From the NCBI GenBank assembly GCA_020740775.1, contig JAHEWK010000002.1:1984001-2048000 (forward strand): a stretch of 64,000 nt of DNA, read 5' to 3'. The notes under the pieces are model-generated. The model saw only the letters and a list, made by a program, of their open reading frames with translations. It had not been told where the DNA came from and did no database searches. Position 1 is the first letter of the stretch. Each line of letters starts with the position of its first letter. Below, one piece after another: positions 25,104-37,200 of the stretch. A program made the translations under genes and the position numbers. The DNA is from Ilyonectria destructans (lineage: Eukaryota > Ascomycota > Sordariomycetes > Hypocreales > Nectriaceae).

Positions 25104-26111
25104 TCAGGTTCTTGACACTGGCTTACAGATGATCCAATTGAGATACCCGCAAGGCCACAGATGCCTTTCGCTCCCGCTACGCATCTCCCATTCGCTCGTG
25201 TCCGCTCCGCAGCTCCGCAGCAGCACCTCGACCTCCTCTGGTGTCCGCGTCCTCAGGGAGGAAATGTAGCCGTCAAAGACGAGGACGAAGGGCAGTATTG
25301 GAATCAACCAGCTGAAGATGAGAGCGGCAGGAGATCGCCACTTCCAGGCGTACAATGGCGCGGCCAGGATGACACCGATGCCCAAGACCAGGTTTGTCAA
25401 GGCGCTGGCGAAGCTGCGGTCTTGCAGCTCGAAGATGGCGAAGCCCTGACTCGTCTCGACCGTGTCGCGCAGGATGGCCTTCGCCAACGGATCGTCAAAG
25501 TGGTGGAACGCGAGGTTGAACAGGCGCAGTGTCTTTTTTCCATCGTCCCGGCGCACGAGATGCTCCGGTGCAGCGCTGGCGTCGACGCCCTCGCGCTCGT
25601 AGGTGATAAGCGGGTTCTTGCTAGCAACCTTGTCCCACGCGTCGATGTTGGGGTGCAGGTCGGTGAGGACGAAGCGAACCGGGGCCTTGTCAAGGGAGCG
25701 CAGGTGTCCGTTGACGACACGCTCAATTGAGGGCGTGGGCCCGCCGCCGCCGGCGCAGAAGTCGATGATGGTGTATTCGGGAAGGGCGTCGTCCAAGTGA
25801 CGGATCAGGAGGTTGGCGGCGAGGTGGGCGGGCGAGAGGGCTTGGAGGGGCGTCTGCGACTTCCACGCGAGGGTGAGGGCATCTTGGACGCGGGCGCGGA
25901 GGAAGTCTGGGAACCTAGCGTGTTTAATAGTTTAGTCTTGTCCCCGGCTCTAGAGTTCCGTATAGCAATGCTTGTGAAGTTGAGGGACAGACGGGCTGAT
26001 AATATCTAGGAAGATGGGGAAGATGGAGATGAGGGTGGGGACCACATGCTGTACTTACCAGGGCTGGTCGTCAATCTCAAAGAGATGCATTCGCGGGATC
26101 CAAGGCGCCAT
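25104..26111 (-). CDS. Class I methyltransferase-like protein with C-terminal membrane hairpin
   Basis: Two exons on the minus strand (26111-26059, 25914-25104) and a 144 bp intron give 287 residues. The join restores MAPWIPRMHLFEIDDQPW|FPDFLRARVQDALT. A SAM-binding motif I is visible near 66-76 (TIIDFCAGGGGPTP), followed by FVLTDLHPN as the acidic strand (motif II) and a FHHFDD segment. The C-terminal part has two hydrophobic stretches (about 200-222 and 226-250; LVLGIGVILAAPLYAW and LIFSWLIPILPFVLVF), suggesting a membrane hairpin. Fungal proteins of this family are common but, to my knowledge, functionally uncharacterised; the methyl acceptor is unknown. The donor GTAAGT and acceptor CTAG are good. 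Confidence 0.75.
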
Positions 26112-26632
26112 TTTCAACAGGTCGTGTCTTGGGACTCAATTTTTGAATGGATTTTGGGTCTTAGCTGGAGCTATCCATCTTTAAATAACTGAGATCTGGG
26201 GTCTCGAAGGATTGCTTTTGAGGTGTTGGTGTCAGGTCTGAAACCTCCGTCGGAGAGTTCGAGCTACCTCGTTGGTGACGTAGGGTAGCTCCTTCCCCGA
26301 TCGGTCTACCTACACAGGATGCATGTCTCAGCCACACAGTCACAAATATCACGGATAATTAGTGCAAATAATGAGTTGGAGTATCTTTTACTTCCAAAGT
26401 CGTCCCAGAATCTCGGTATCTTGTTGCTGCTCCAGCGTTATGTTGATTTCTAGGTCTGAGCCCTCGTCTTTCAAGCTAAGCATTTCGTCTTCGGGGATAA
26501 GGTCATCTCTCCTGCTATTTACCCCAACCCCATGTGGCACAGCTTCTCAACAATTCCTATGATCTCCGTCGGACTCTTCAGCACTTTCATGGAGATTTTG
26601 CCAACAACCTGCGTTCCCTGAAACTCCAGCGT
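26112..26632. other. Promoter of methyltransferase-like gene / 3' of Yrb30-like gene
   Basis: Interval between the stop of the Yrb30-like gene and the start of the methyltransferase-like gene, both on the minus strand. Several short open frames show no protein features. A longer C-terminus of the Yrb30-like protein through an unseen 3' intron cannot be excluded. Confidence 0.4.
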
Positions 26633-28649
26633 CTACCTTGTTGGGGCATCTGTGTATGGATCGAAGCCCATACGTCGCTTAGCGTCGCTGCGAACTCTCC
26701 ATTGTGTCTCGCCCACCAAACCTGTCGTTGACGTCTCTTCTAGGAAGAAAGTTAGGATGTGATCGGGAATGGAGAGATGCGAAGCCTGCTGAAACTCTTG
26801 AAGACTAGTCAGTCGGATCAACATCTCCATCAGCGACAATGATGTGGTGATAGTTCCAAACGGTGATCGGGCCACAAAGTCTCGCGTCTCAGCGGCATCT
26901 CGGAAGCGAGACATTGGTTGTGGAGAGTTTGAGCTCGTTGATGATCGAAGTGACAACCTCTTGATCTGATCCACAACCTTGGAGTCAAGCGATGTCCGAT
27001 CTCGTGGAGCACTCTGTTTTGAGGCAACATCCTCAAGTTCACCGACCTCACCCGAGGCTACAGACACATCGTCCTCGGCCTCAAAGCTCTCATAGTCTTC
27101 CTCATAGACCTCGAGTGCTATCCACTCGGGATCGAGATGAGAAGGGAACTTGAATTTGCGGCGGCTGTTTTGTAGCGTCTTGCGCGAATCCTCTGACTGC
27201 ACAGCGGTCGACTCCTGGAAGAGCTGCTTATCAATGTCGACTTGCTCATCATCCCCACAAGTTCCGTTGCTTGTTTCTGGGGTGAAACTGCTGTCGTTAC
27301 TTTCCGCGTCTTCGATATAGTCTGCGATTCCACCGGCCGGGTCCCAGTTCGGAACTGCCTGAACATCCCGCTTCAGTAATAGCACTGGGTTGTGGTCTCC
27401 ATCCGTGGCAGAACCAATATTGAGGATTCTGCCGGTGTCGGTATAGAAGATCTTGGACACCTGGTGTATTGGGATGGATTCTCGGATACCGGCAGTGGCA
27501 ATTTCTTCGTAAGGGCTTCGTTCCTGGTCATCATCATGGAGACGTCCATCATCGAGATCCTCAATAATTTCTAGATGATATGCGTATTCATCGCTCCCTT
27601 CGAAGGGAATCTGAGGAGAGGTTGACTCGGGAAAATCATCTGATCCTTCCGCCGTGGATTGGTAACCTGCTGTGCTGTCGAAGACGTAATTTCGTCGGGT
27701 CCTGCATAGACGAACGCGGGCTTTGTGTAAAACTTCCTGCCATAGGGGTTTCCTAGCGCCTTCTTCTAACCCAAAGGTGCCTCTATCGTGAGGGCTTTTT
27801 AGGCCATTATTATGGCCAACTGGATCACCTACTGTCGAGATTTCTGTTGACTTTGGGGGACTCAGTGTGGAGGCGTGGCTCAGGAACAGCATGTACAAGG
27901 ACAAGGTGAACGCGGGCCCAATCTGGACCGGCCTACTTGGGTCTTGGGCAAACTGGGTATCGCCAACAATGAGAAAGGTGCTGGCTTGCAGTAACCTTGA
28001 TGGTGAGATGCCTGCGGGTAGTGAGGTCGAGAGACTCTCTCCCGAAGCGGTTATTGCCAACTGCAAGAGTGGGATTTCGCGATCGATTCTGTCCAGCAGA
28101 GTTTTGATACCAGCAATGATGGTCTCCAGGTCATCGTGATGGGCAGGGGGCGCCTTAGGTTTAACATGGTTGTCGTTCAGCTTTTCTTCAGCATTGGCGA
28201 CGGCTTCGATGCGGCGTCCTAACGAGACGATCTCCTTATGAAGCGACTTGGCGAGGGGCACAGCGGACTCAAGGAAGATGTTGCCTCTACCAGACCTTGA
28301 CGCATGAGTGTTAGCTATCCATTTCAGCAAACGAAATGCAGACCGGGTTGCGGGATCACACACTTGAACTCGATTAGGTCTATGGCTGGGGAGATGATCT
28401 GCCGGGGCGGTGGGTGGTTAGCGAAGAAGTCCTCGTAGACTATTGGCTGCAGAAGAGGCAAAGAAGTACCTTGATTTTATAGCCAAGGGTCTTTCGGAGA
28501 GACTTGAGTTTGGGATGCAGCTTCTTGTCCTCGACCGAGTTGAGGAGGCGGGAATACTGACCCAACGCGTAGTTGGACGTTAGAGAGATGCCGGAGCGGA
28601 TGGCATATCTCATGGCCTGAACGCCGACGGTGGCCAGAAATTCATCCAT
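26633..28649 (-). CDS. RanGTP-binding protein, Yrb30-like (PF05508 type)
   Basis: Three exons on the minus strand (28649-28470, 28398-28364, 28295-26633) with introns of 71 and 68 bp give 625 residues. The N-terminus (MDEFLATVGVQAMRYAIRSG, then SYALGQ-like text, KIK|IISPAIDLIEFK|SGRGN, LESAVPLAKSLHKEIVSLG) is typical of the fungal Ran-binding family that includes yeast Yrb30, which binds RanGTP and affects Ran GTPase regulation and nuclear transport. The 35 bp middle exon is supported because removing both flanking introns restores the IISPAIDLIEFKSGRGN motif exactly. The rest is acidic and Ser-rich. An in-frame ATG 48 bp upstream (MLSASHEHS) is an alternative start; I prefer MDEFL because it matches the conserved beginning. 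The assignment rests on remembered family similarity; the molecular role in this fungus is inferred. Confidence 0.85.
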
Positions 28650-29794
28650 GCTGGCACCAGGAAGTGGAAGAGAATGTTCATGAGAGGCTGAAAGCAACCC
28701 TGACAGGTAGCTTCAAGGGTAGAAAGAGAGGTGAAGAAAACATGACACGCGCTGCACGCCCCTCATGTTTGGCGGTGCTTGTTATCCAGGTGCGTGTTCG
28801 TTAACGCTGTAATGCAAACAACCCAGTCTGACAGACGCCTAGGCGAGCAGTGAGTTGGCGGGTGCACTGGCTGACCCAAGTTACAGTGGAGTTTACAAGC
28901 GTGCATTGGCTGGGAGGGGCGACGTGTACAGTGCGAAGTTGATGGCTTGCCCCTCCTTGCCTTTGTTTCCAAAGTCACTGCGGCTGTCAGCCACACTGTC
29001 CGTCATTGTACCCGAAGCCTTCAACACGCCAGCCTAAGTTTGGGCTGATACTTGATAATCAGAAGACTGATGAGTTATGACGAGGCGATGAGGGGGATCA
29101 GAGTGACCGTGTGTGTGAGTCACCATGGTGAATCACAAGTCTTACCTGAGCTTCGTTACATGGGACATCCAGGGGTTGGGAATATAACGAAACCGGGATG
29201 AACTGCGCCGGTGGTGATCACAGGGAGCATTCGACAGGTGGATTTTGCGGGTTGCTGCCTGCTCACAGTGAGTCCGCCAAGCCAGGTTTTAGGCGTGCAT
29301 CCCCTTATAGCACTTCTCATGTGGGGCATGCAGTACAATGCAGTCATAACACTGAGCATCTCATCTAAGGTAGGTACATTCTGGCACAGTACGCACAGTG
29401 CCAAACCCAAACCCCTCCGCCCCATTCCAACTTTTTAACCCCAGGGCAGCGTCATGGTGTTGGTGGGGCTCGAATTTTCACAACCTCTCTCCACCAAGGC
29501 CCAAGTCTTTAACCCAGCACAAATCGAAACTGGTCGTCAGGCACACACCCGACGACCCTCGCAATCTTTGGTGCCCAAGTCCTCCCTCACGACCCTCCTC
29601 GAGTCAAAGAGGCCGTATTGTCCTCTCCTCCCCGGTCCGCATCCGCCCCCCGACTCTCGGACACACAGGTTGCATATCTAGGGCCCCATTAAGTCCGCAG
29701 CCCCTCCAGACCGTACCCGACAGACGACAGACGACCGACCGACCGACCGGCCGACTCATCCCCCACCACTCGTCGTCCCCAAAAAAACATCACC
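28650..29794. promoter_or_regulatory. Divergent promoter region, Yrb30-like and SUP35
   Basis: 1.1 kb between outward-facing genes. The SUP35 side (about 29500-29794) is C-rich with a CGAC tetranucleotide run at about 29731-29752, consistent with a long pyrimidine-rich 5' leader. No additional gene is supported. Confidence 0.55.
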
Positions 29795-30260
29795 ATGTCC
29801 GACCTCAACTCCTGGGAGGACGACCCGTCCGCTCAGGACGAGAACCTCGCCCGCCAGGCCCAGCAGCAGCTCAATGTGAACCCCGGCAACCCCGCCCCCG
29901 CGCAAGGTAGCTTCCGACCCAGCGTCGCTTCGTTCCAACCCGGCGCCGCGACCTTCCAGCCCGGCCAGCAGTATGGAGGATACGCGCAGCAGTACCAGCA
30001 GCAACCATACTACCAGCAGGGCTATTATCCTCAGTACGGCGCCCAGCAGGGCTTCAACCAGCAACAGCAGCAGCAGTTCAACAACAACCAGGGTTACAGC
30101 GGTGGTTACAACCAAGGCTATGGTATGATGTTTGCGCCAAATTCTTGTCTCGCCCTCGCTCCGATGTTAACCTTGATATAGCTGGAGGCTACCCCCAGTA
30201 TGGTGCTCAGGGCCAGCAACAACCTGCCCAGGCTCAGCCCGCTGCCCCTACCATCGCCCA
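29795..30260 (+). other. SUP35: Prion-like Q/N/Y/G-rich domain of eRF3
   Basis: The coding sequence is dominated by Gln, Asn, Tyr and Gly codons with few charges after residue 25. It includes imperfect PQYGAQ repeats (before and after the intron), resembling the oligopeptide repeats of yeast Sup35. This composition predicts a low-complexity, possibly phase-separating segment. Prion behaviour is not implied by composition alone. Confidence 0.75.
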
Positions 30261-32065
30261 GCGACCGACTGACGCTCCCGCCGCCCCTGCAGCCCCTAAG
30301 GTCCTCAGCATCAGTGCTGACGGCACTGTGCCCAAGCCCAAGGCCAAGGTGCTCTCTCTCAGTGGCGCCTCTGCACCGGCCAAGGAGAAGGAACCCGTCA
30401 AGGTGGAGCCCACCGACAAGCCCGAGGCTGGCCAGAAGGCCGCGGCCACCAAGGCCATCGAGAAGACTGGCGAAAAGGCTGCCAAGTCTGGCAAGACCTC
30501 CCCTAGCCCTGCTGCCTCCGGCCGCTCTAGCCCTTCGGCTGGCGACAAGAAGCCTGTTCGTGACATCGATGCTGTCCAGAAAGAGCAGGCTGCCGACGTC
30601 GACGAGGAGACCCTCAAGGAAATTTACGGCAAGGAGCACATCAACATCATCTTCATTGGCCACGTCGATGCTGGAAAGTCGACTCTCGGTGGATCTATCC
30701 TGTATGCTACTGGCATGGTTGACGAGCGAACCATGGACAAGTACAAGAAGGAGGCCAAGGATCTGGGCCGTGAATCCTGGTACCTGTCATGGGTCATGGA
30801 TCTGAACAAGGAGGAGCGATCTCAGGGAAAGACCATCGAGGTTGGCCGTGGTTTCTTCGAGACCGAGAAGCGCCGATACAGTATCTTGGACGCCCCCGGC
30901 CACAAGACCTACGTCCCCAACATGATTGGAGGTGCTTCCCAGGCCGATGTTGGTATTCTGGTCATCTCCGCCAGAAAGGGCGAGTACGAGACTGGTTTCG
31001 AGCGAGGTGGTCAGACCCGCGAGCACGCTATGCTTGCCAAGACGCAGGGTGTCAACAAGCTCATCGTCGCTATTAACAAGATGGACGACCCTACTGTCGA
31101 ATGGTCTCAGGGCCGATACAAGGAGTGTACCACTAAGCTCGCCCAGTTCTTGAAGGGTACTGGGTATAACCTGAAGACCGACGTCTTCTTCATGCCCGTT
31201 GCCGCTCAGCAGTCTCAGGGTATCAAGAACCGTGTCCCCAAGGACGTTGCGCCTTGGTGGGACGGCCCGTCGCTGCTGGAGTACCTCGATAGCATGAAAG
31301 CCCTGGAACGCAAGCTGAACGCGCCGTTCATGTTGCCCGTCAACGGCAAGTACCGCGACATGGGTACGATTGTGGAAGGCAAGATCGAGGCCGGTGTCGT
31401 TAAGAAGAGCATGGGTCTGATCATGATGCCGAACAAGCAGAATGTGGAAGCCTCAGCTTTGTACGGTGAGCAGGAGGACGAAGTGCAAGTGGCGCAGTGC
31501 GGTGACCAGGTGCGAATTCGCCTCAAGGGCATTGAAGAGGAGGATATTCTCCCTGGCTTTGTGTTGTGCTCGCCCAAGCGATTGGTACACACTGTGACCG
31601 AGTTCGAGGCTCAGATCCGCATCTTGGAGCTCAAGAACATCTTGACGGCTGGCTTCAACTGCGTGCTGCATGTTCACTCAGCGATCGAGGAGGTGACGTT
31701 TGCGGCTCTTTTGCACAAGCTACAAAAGGGAACGGGCCGCAAAAGCAAGAACCCCCCTACGCACGCCAAGAAGGGCGAGAGCATCATCGCGCGCATGCAG
31801 GTGATTGGCGGAGCCGGCGCCGTGTGCGTGGAGAAGTTTGAGGACTATCCCCAGATGGGTCGATTCACCCTCCGAGACCAGGTTGGTTCTACCGTCCCCC
31901 ATCCACCGTCCCGTCCATCCCCCCGGTCCCGAAAAAAAGGGACTGCCGTGTGGGGGAGCAGAATGGCGGGGGTTGCTTTGATCAACCTCAGATCACTAAC
32001 ACGGTATGTAGGGACAAACCATTGCCATTGGCAAGATTACGAAGCTCCTCACCACCGAGGCTTAA
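29795..32065 (+). CDS. SUP35: Eukaryotic release factor 3 (eRF3 / Sup35)
   Basis: Three exons (29795-30122, 30182-31881, 32012-32065) with introns of 59 and 130 bp give 693 residues. The N-terminal 1-120 is Gln/Asn/Tyr/Gly-rich (QQYQQQPYYQQGYYPQYG), like the prion-forming domain of yeast Sup35. A Lys/Glu/Ala-rich middle domain follows. The translation-factor GTPase starts near 258: G1 GHVDAGKST (about 268), G3 DAPGHKTYVPNM, G4 NKMDD. Elongation-factor beta-barrel domains complete the protein, ending GQTIAIGKITKLL. eRF3 binds eRF1 and uses GTP hydrolysis to drive stop-codon recognition and peptide release in the cytosol. Intron 1 falls inside the Q/N-rich region (QGY|AGGYPQY). The last exon encodes only 17 residues and is needed to complete the conserved C-terminus. 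Start codon context ACCATGTCC is strong. Confidence 0.96.
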
Positions 32066-33540
32066 ATGAATGACGATCTTCTCGAGTCTTGACGGGATGT
32101 ATGAGGGAAATGAGAAGATGAACGGGAACAAGGTAAAAGGGCTTCATCATCATCACCACAGGTTTTGAAGGGCGGTTTTTTTTCTCATAAAAAAGGAAGA
32201 GCGGCACATGAGAGCAGACTTGTATAGGCGATGACCACATCTGCGATGTCCGTCAACGGCTGTAGACTCCGGGAGAGAACGAGACAGCGAGACAGCAATG
32301 AGTGGGAGATGGGATGTCATGCAATTCCCGGACATCAGGTATATAGAAGCGAAGCTATAAAAGAAAGATCATGTATGATGATGGGGCCATGTTTGCTTAA
32401 GCGGTGAGGTTGATGAGATGGCAAGACTGCCCACGCTAGATATGCATAATTTTCCAGTCTCACGACACGGTAGCATGAAGAGTGAGGGTTCGGGAGAAAG
32501 AAGGGCAGATAAAGACGGACGAGGAGACGGACAGACAGACTTAGGAAGGGCGAGCAAAAGGCTTGAACTTCAAGTTGGGGACGGAAGCGGGCAGGTAGAG
32601 CGGAGAGAACAAGACAGTGCTCAAGTTGTTTGACGGATTACACGCATGATGGAATATCGACGTGGTTGACAATGATGCTGTAGGATGGGGTGTACGATGG
32701 CGGTGAGAGAAGGAGGAAGATGAGGCCCGAGAGAAAAGGGAAATGGACGAAAACGAAGGCCGACTTGTTATCGTCTGACGATGGGAGGCAACCCATTTAC
32801 CTTGGCTACCCGGGCCAAACCCAGACAGACAGATGTATGTGCCTGGTTTGGGTTTGGGGGTTGATGAATCATGCAAGATGCAAGGCAACAGAGTGGAACG
32901 GGGGGACAAGAGCCAAGACACACCCCCATCCAGACGCCCCCGCAGCCCGCATCAATTTGGGCGACGATAATGGAGAAGAGTGGAGAGGAGTATCAAACCG
33001 TTGCGGGTAACGGAGGGCAAGGAGCGTTAGGAAAAGACATGGCGCGGTAACTGGGGGCCAGACATATTGGGCGAGGTTGTGTTAGTGAGTGTCACCCACG
33101 AGAATGAACCGGGACGTCGCTGAGGCCGGGTGGAAAACAAACCGTCCTGTTCCGAGGCGGGCGGGACGGAACCAAAGCGGTGACGACCTACTGTAGGAGA
33201 CCCCAGATACCGGGGCCGTGCGGGCACGCGGCGGCCCAGCGGATCGGGTTGGGTTGGCGGCGTTGTGGTGGTGTTAGTGTGTGTACATGGGATAGAGCAT
33301 CTTTGCCAGTGGCGGATTGAGATTTTGGGGGTGTGGGGGGTGTGCGGGTTCTGGGTGAGACGGCGGCAGTGATATTGGACAGCCTACAGGCCAACGGCAG
33401 GCAAGTACGAGGCACGGAAGGTTGCCGAGCTGTCATGGGTGTACGGCCGGAGATGGACGGGATCGTGAAGATGAGGTTGCGGTTGCGGGTGCGGACTGCG
33501 GATTGCGGATCACGGGCGGGGCATGAAAACAAGGAACGGT

Positions 33541-33563
33541 CTCGGTCGGTCGGTCGGTCGGCG
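33541..33563. repeat. GGTC tetranucleotide microsatellite
   Basis: Four to five consecutive CGGT/GGTC units. The complementary motif (CGAC)n is present in the SUP35 leader at about 29731, most likely by chance. Confidence 0.75.
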
Positions 33564-33759
33564 ATTTCTGACAGGTGCTGTAAGGATGTATACTGCGTAG
33601 TAAGGATGTAACAAAAACTCTCGAGTTTGGGTTTATCTGGCGGCGGCTACGGAGCTGGGATCTGGGATCAAAAGCCGTGGGTGGGTGAGATGTGAGATAT
33701 CATGACTGCGAGAGGGTGTCGTGGTTGATGTCGGAGAGCGTTTGGGGAATGCGGGCGCG

Positions 33760-33793
33760 TTCTCGGGCGACCTTCTCGGGCGACCTTCTCGGG
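33760..33793. repeat. 13 bp tandem repeat, 2.6 copies
   Basis: The unit TTCTCGGGCGACC occurs at 33760-33772 and 33773-33785, with a partial third copy (TTCTCGGG) at 33786-33793. Confidence 0.85.
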
Positions 33794-36700
33794 CCTCATT
33801 ACGGCGAGGCCAGTTGGTTCACGGGGATTCGACGAGGATGGGGAAGGGATCGCCATGCCGTTGCCGTTGCCGTCAGGCACTTATCGGGCAGGACAGGGGA
33901 ACGACAAGACAAGACAAGGCAGGAAGAGGCAAGGGGCGTCATCGAAAAGAGGCGTCAAAGGTGTACGGGTGGAGGCCGGGTATTGGATTTTACGGGGGAC
34001 GGGGCTACGGGTTACGGTAGCATGTACATACGAAGTAATTGCTGCACATGGGAAAACGCTACGGGAGCGAGGTCAGACATGGTGAAGGCACGGAGTGGCG
34101 AGCTGACCTTGAGAAACGGGACCCATGCTGGAGTTGGAGGAGTTGGGGGTTGCGGCTTGCAGTTGTGCAGTCGTGCAGTCGTGAGGTGCAGCTCGCAGAT
34201 GGAAGTTAACCGAGAGATGGCGAACAAGCGCCCGCAATCAGGGATTTTTTCCAGTGCGGAGGATGGAGAAAGGGCGTGGCGATAAAGCCCGTTACAGCAT
34301 AGCAGAACAGTCTTGCTTTCTCTCGGAACCCCCTCCCGTTCCAGGCCCCGTTCCATCTCCATCTGGGGGACTGGGGGGACAACACAGCCCACAGCCCGGC
34401 AGTCCGCATCACCAAAACGTAAACGAGACGGAGCCTTGAACGACGAACGGACAGGCCCGGGTGAAGTCGGAATGCCTCGCTGGCCGGCGACACGCCCCGT
34501 CACGGCGTGCGGAGGCGCCTGTCAGCCAATCAGCTAGCCGCTGGCCGCTTGAAAAGACGCCAAGCCAGGAATCCCTTGGGGCGGGGAACACAGTGCAGGC
34601 CGGAGTGGTTCTGTGCTACTGCAAGACGCAAGGACTGCAAAGTACGTACAGTACGTCACGGTGGTTTCGGGTCGACGTTTGTCTTCCGGGGAATGGGTAC
34701 CGAAGGGTGTCTGTTTCTGGCCCTGCATTATCGTGGCGCAACCCTGTTTGGATGGACGGGACTGGATGACGGCTTTCACACGGGGGTGGATTCCCGGGAG
34801 ACGGGAGATGGGAGACGAGGGCGTGTACTTGAACATTGCTGTGTGGGCTTATGACTGCTGTGTTAATTTTCACTAGTTTCACTCGTTACTTACTATTCTG
34901 TGTGTTCCGCTTTAGTTTAAGATTTGATTTGACTTGGTTTTTTTTTTCTTCACCGAATCGTGACCACAAGTTGACTGGGTTACGTACGAGGGTGAAGGTG
35001 AAGCGGGAGGTCATGTGGGAGGAATTGGCATTTCGTGACAGCGCCGGACTATGGACTACGGACGTACAGCACTTGGTACCTACCCAGGTACCTACCTACA
35101 CCTACCTGTAATAGTGAGACGGAAGGGGGGAAACTGGGGGGACGGGGAACGGGACAGGGGCCGAGGAGCTTGGGAAAACTTTTAGGAGGGGCGTGGCCAA
35201 GAGACGGTGAAGTCAAGCGAAGGGGGTTTAACTGCACGGCTCCATGTATGGATGACTTACCGATGTGCCCGGGGGAGGGAGGATCGAGTCTAGAATTTCC
35301 CAGATTCTCGTGCTCCTTTCCAAGGGGTCGCCCGGGGGGGATTCCATTACCGAGATGTGGTCTCGTGAGGTGTGAGCCATGTGGTGGACGGAAATAGTAG
35401 GGCATGTCTTGGGCAGGTACGTAGATTTTTCAGGGCGCTGCCAGGTAGCGTAGCCCGGTGGGGCCAGCGTACATATTTGGGGGATGGGTTTTTCCGTCCG
35501 CTACGCCTCCCCGGATACGGGAAGTGGCGGGATGAACTGAGAGAGGCAAACCATGGCGACAGGTAAGGCGAGGTCGTGTGCCATGTAGCTGTGTGCTTCG
35601 TATTACTGACGCGGGCGCGGTTCATTCGTCCAGGGAATTCGACTTACAAGATGGTGGCGGCTTCTGGTGGTTGGCTGTGGCGATTAGGATTGGCGATGGG
35701 AAATCGCGGGGTAGAAGGGTGGGAGGGGTGGAGGGGCGGTACAGTACCTCAAAGGCCCAAGGGGGAGACTGGCCACGAGGGAAACCGCCATGCGCCTGCA
35801 GAGTTGGACAGGACCAAAGAGACGGCGAGTCTGAGGTGAAGTGAGGCCCCTGGTTTTTTTTACTTCATCTTTCTTTTCTTTTGTTTCCTTACCGCCCATG
35901 TGCATGTACATGCACTGCAGTACATTGATGCATCATGGAAAAAAAAACGAGATCCATTGGACGATGCGCTGGGGCACATGAATCAGAGATTGCAGGTGTG
36001 GGACCGCCTGGGGACGGACGGGCGGTGCACCCGCAACTGCAACTGCAACTGTAGCTGTGGTACGGAGCATGTAGGGAGCATGTACATATCCACATCCAAA
36101 TGCGTGCATGTATCAGCAGCCGCAAGAGTATAGCACTATAGCTTCCACGCACAGGCCGTACCCCCTTCGGACCCGTGCCGTGGCGGTGGGTTTTTGTCCT
36201 GTCCGGTGACCTGCTTGTGACCGCCGGGTGACCTCCACTCCACTCCGTGGCCCTGTCCAGTCTGAGAGTCCGCTGGGAAGAAGCTGACCGGGGGACGGAC
36301 GGAAAGCGTCGACAGGTCTTGGCCCTGGGGGAAAGCTGGTGGCATCGGCATTGACATTGGCATTGGGACTTTTCTTGGCCTTGCTTTTCCCTCCCGTCCT
36401 CCGCAATCTCAGCCCTAGCGGCGTTCCTTGGTGTCATCCCCCATCTCCAGTTCCCCGTCCCCCATTTTCCATTGTCCAGCTCACCCGTTGGTTCCTCTCA
36501 CGACGAAGCTTTCATGCGTCCGGAGACTTTCCGTTTCGCAGGCTTTTCTTTCTTTCTGACGTGCTACGTACTGCAGAATTTGCAAAGGGGCCACCGAGCA
36601 CTGTACATCGTACATTATAGGTCAGGTTTCTCTTCCATTTTGCAGCTCGTGACAAGGAATCAGGACTTTCGAGGCCGCCGTTACGTACCATGTACTCCGG

Positions 36701-37123
36701 CCGCCTCCAACCAGCGCCGTCGTGTTTCTGCTGTCGTTGTCGTCAAGTGTAAAGTAACACACCCCCCTGGTCCCTCGATTGCCCGTTAGGTCGTCACATC
36801 CTCGGTCCTAGCCAATCGATTCATCCCGTTAGCCTGGGTCCTTTTCAGCTTTTTTTTTTTTTGCAAGGCCGCGCCGTACCGGATCCATCCATCCAATCCG
36901 TGATCCGCGCAGCCAACCACGCAGCCAACCAGCCCGCAAGCATTCTTCCAGCATTCATCCCCAGTCGTCCATCCCTACAGCACACAGTAGTCATCCATCA
37001 CCCATCATCATCAACGACACGCCGTCAAACCTCCCAAGGCCCTGCCACCCCCCGGATCCCGTGCGCCCCGATTTTTTCTCTGTTCGTTGCATCACGCCCC
37101 TCTAGCTCTCGTTCATTCTTCCC

Positions 37124-37200
37124 CTTCTCCCCTGTGGTCCCTTCTCCCCTGTGGTCCCTTCTCCCCTGTGGTCCCTTCTCCCCTGTGGTCCCTTCTCCCC
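37124..37200. repeat. 17 bp minisatellite, four perfect copies plus a partial
   Basis: The unit CTTCTCCCCTGTGGTCC begins at 37124, 37141, 37158 and 37175, followed by a 9-base partial at 37192. The copies are identical, implying recent expansion. The array lies 1.4 kb before the PEPCK start codon within CT-rich sequence. Confidence 0.93.

Noticed and set aside
33692..34285. 197-codon plus-strand open frame in the SUP35-PEPCK interval
   Set aside because: Gly/Arg-rich from G-rich composition; no domain, no intron signals, overlaps 13 bp tandem repeats.
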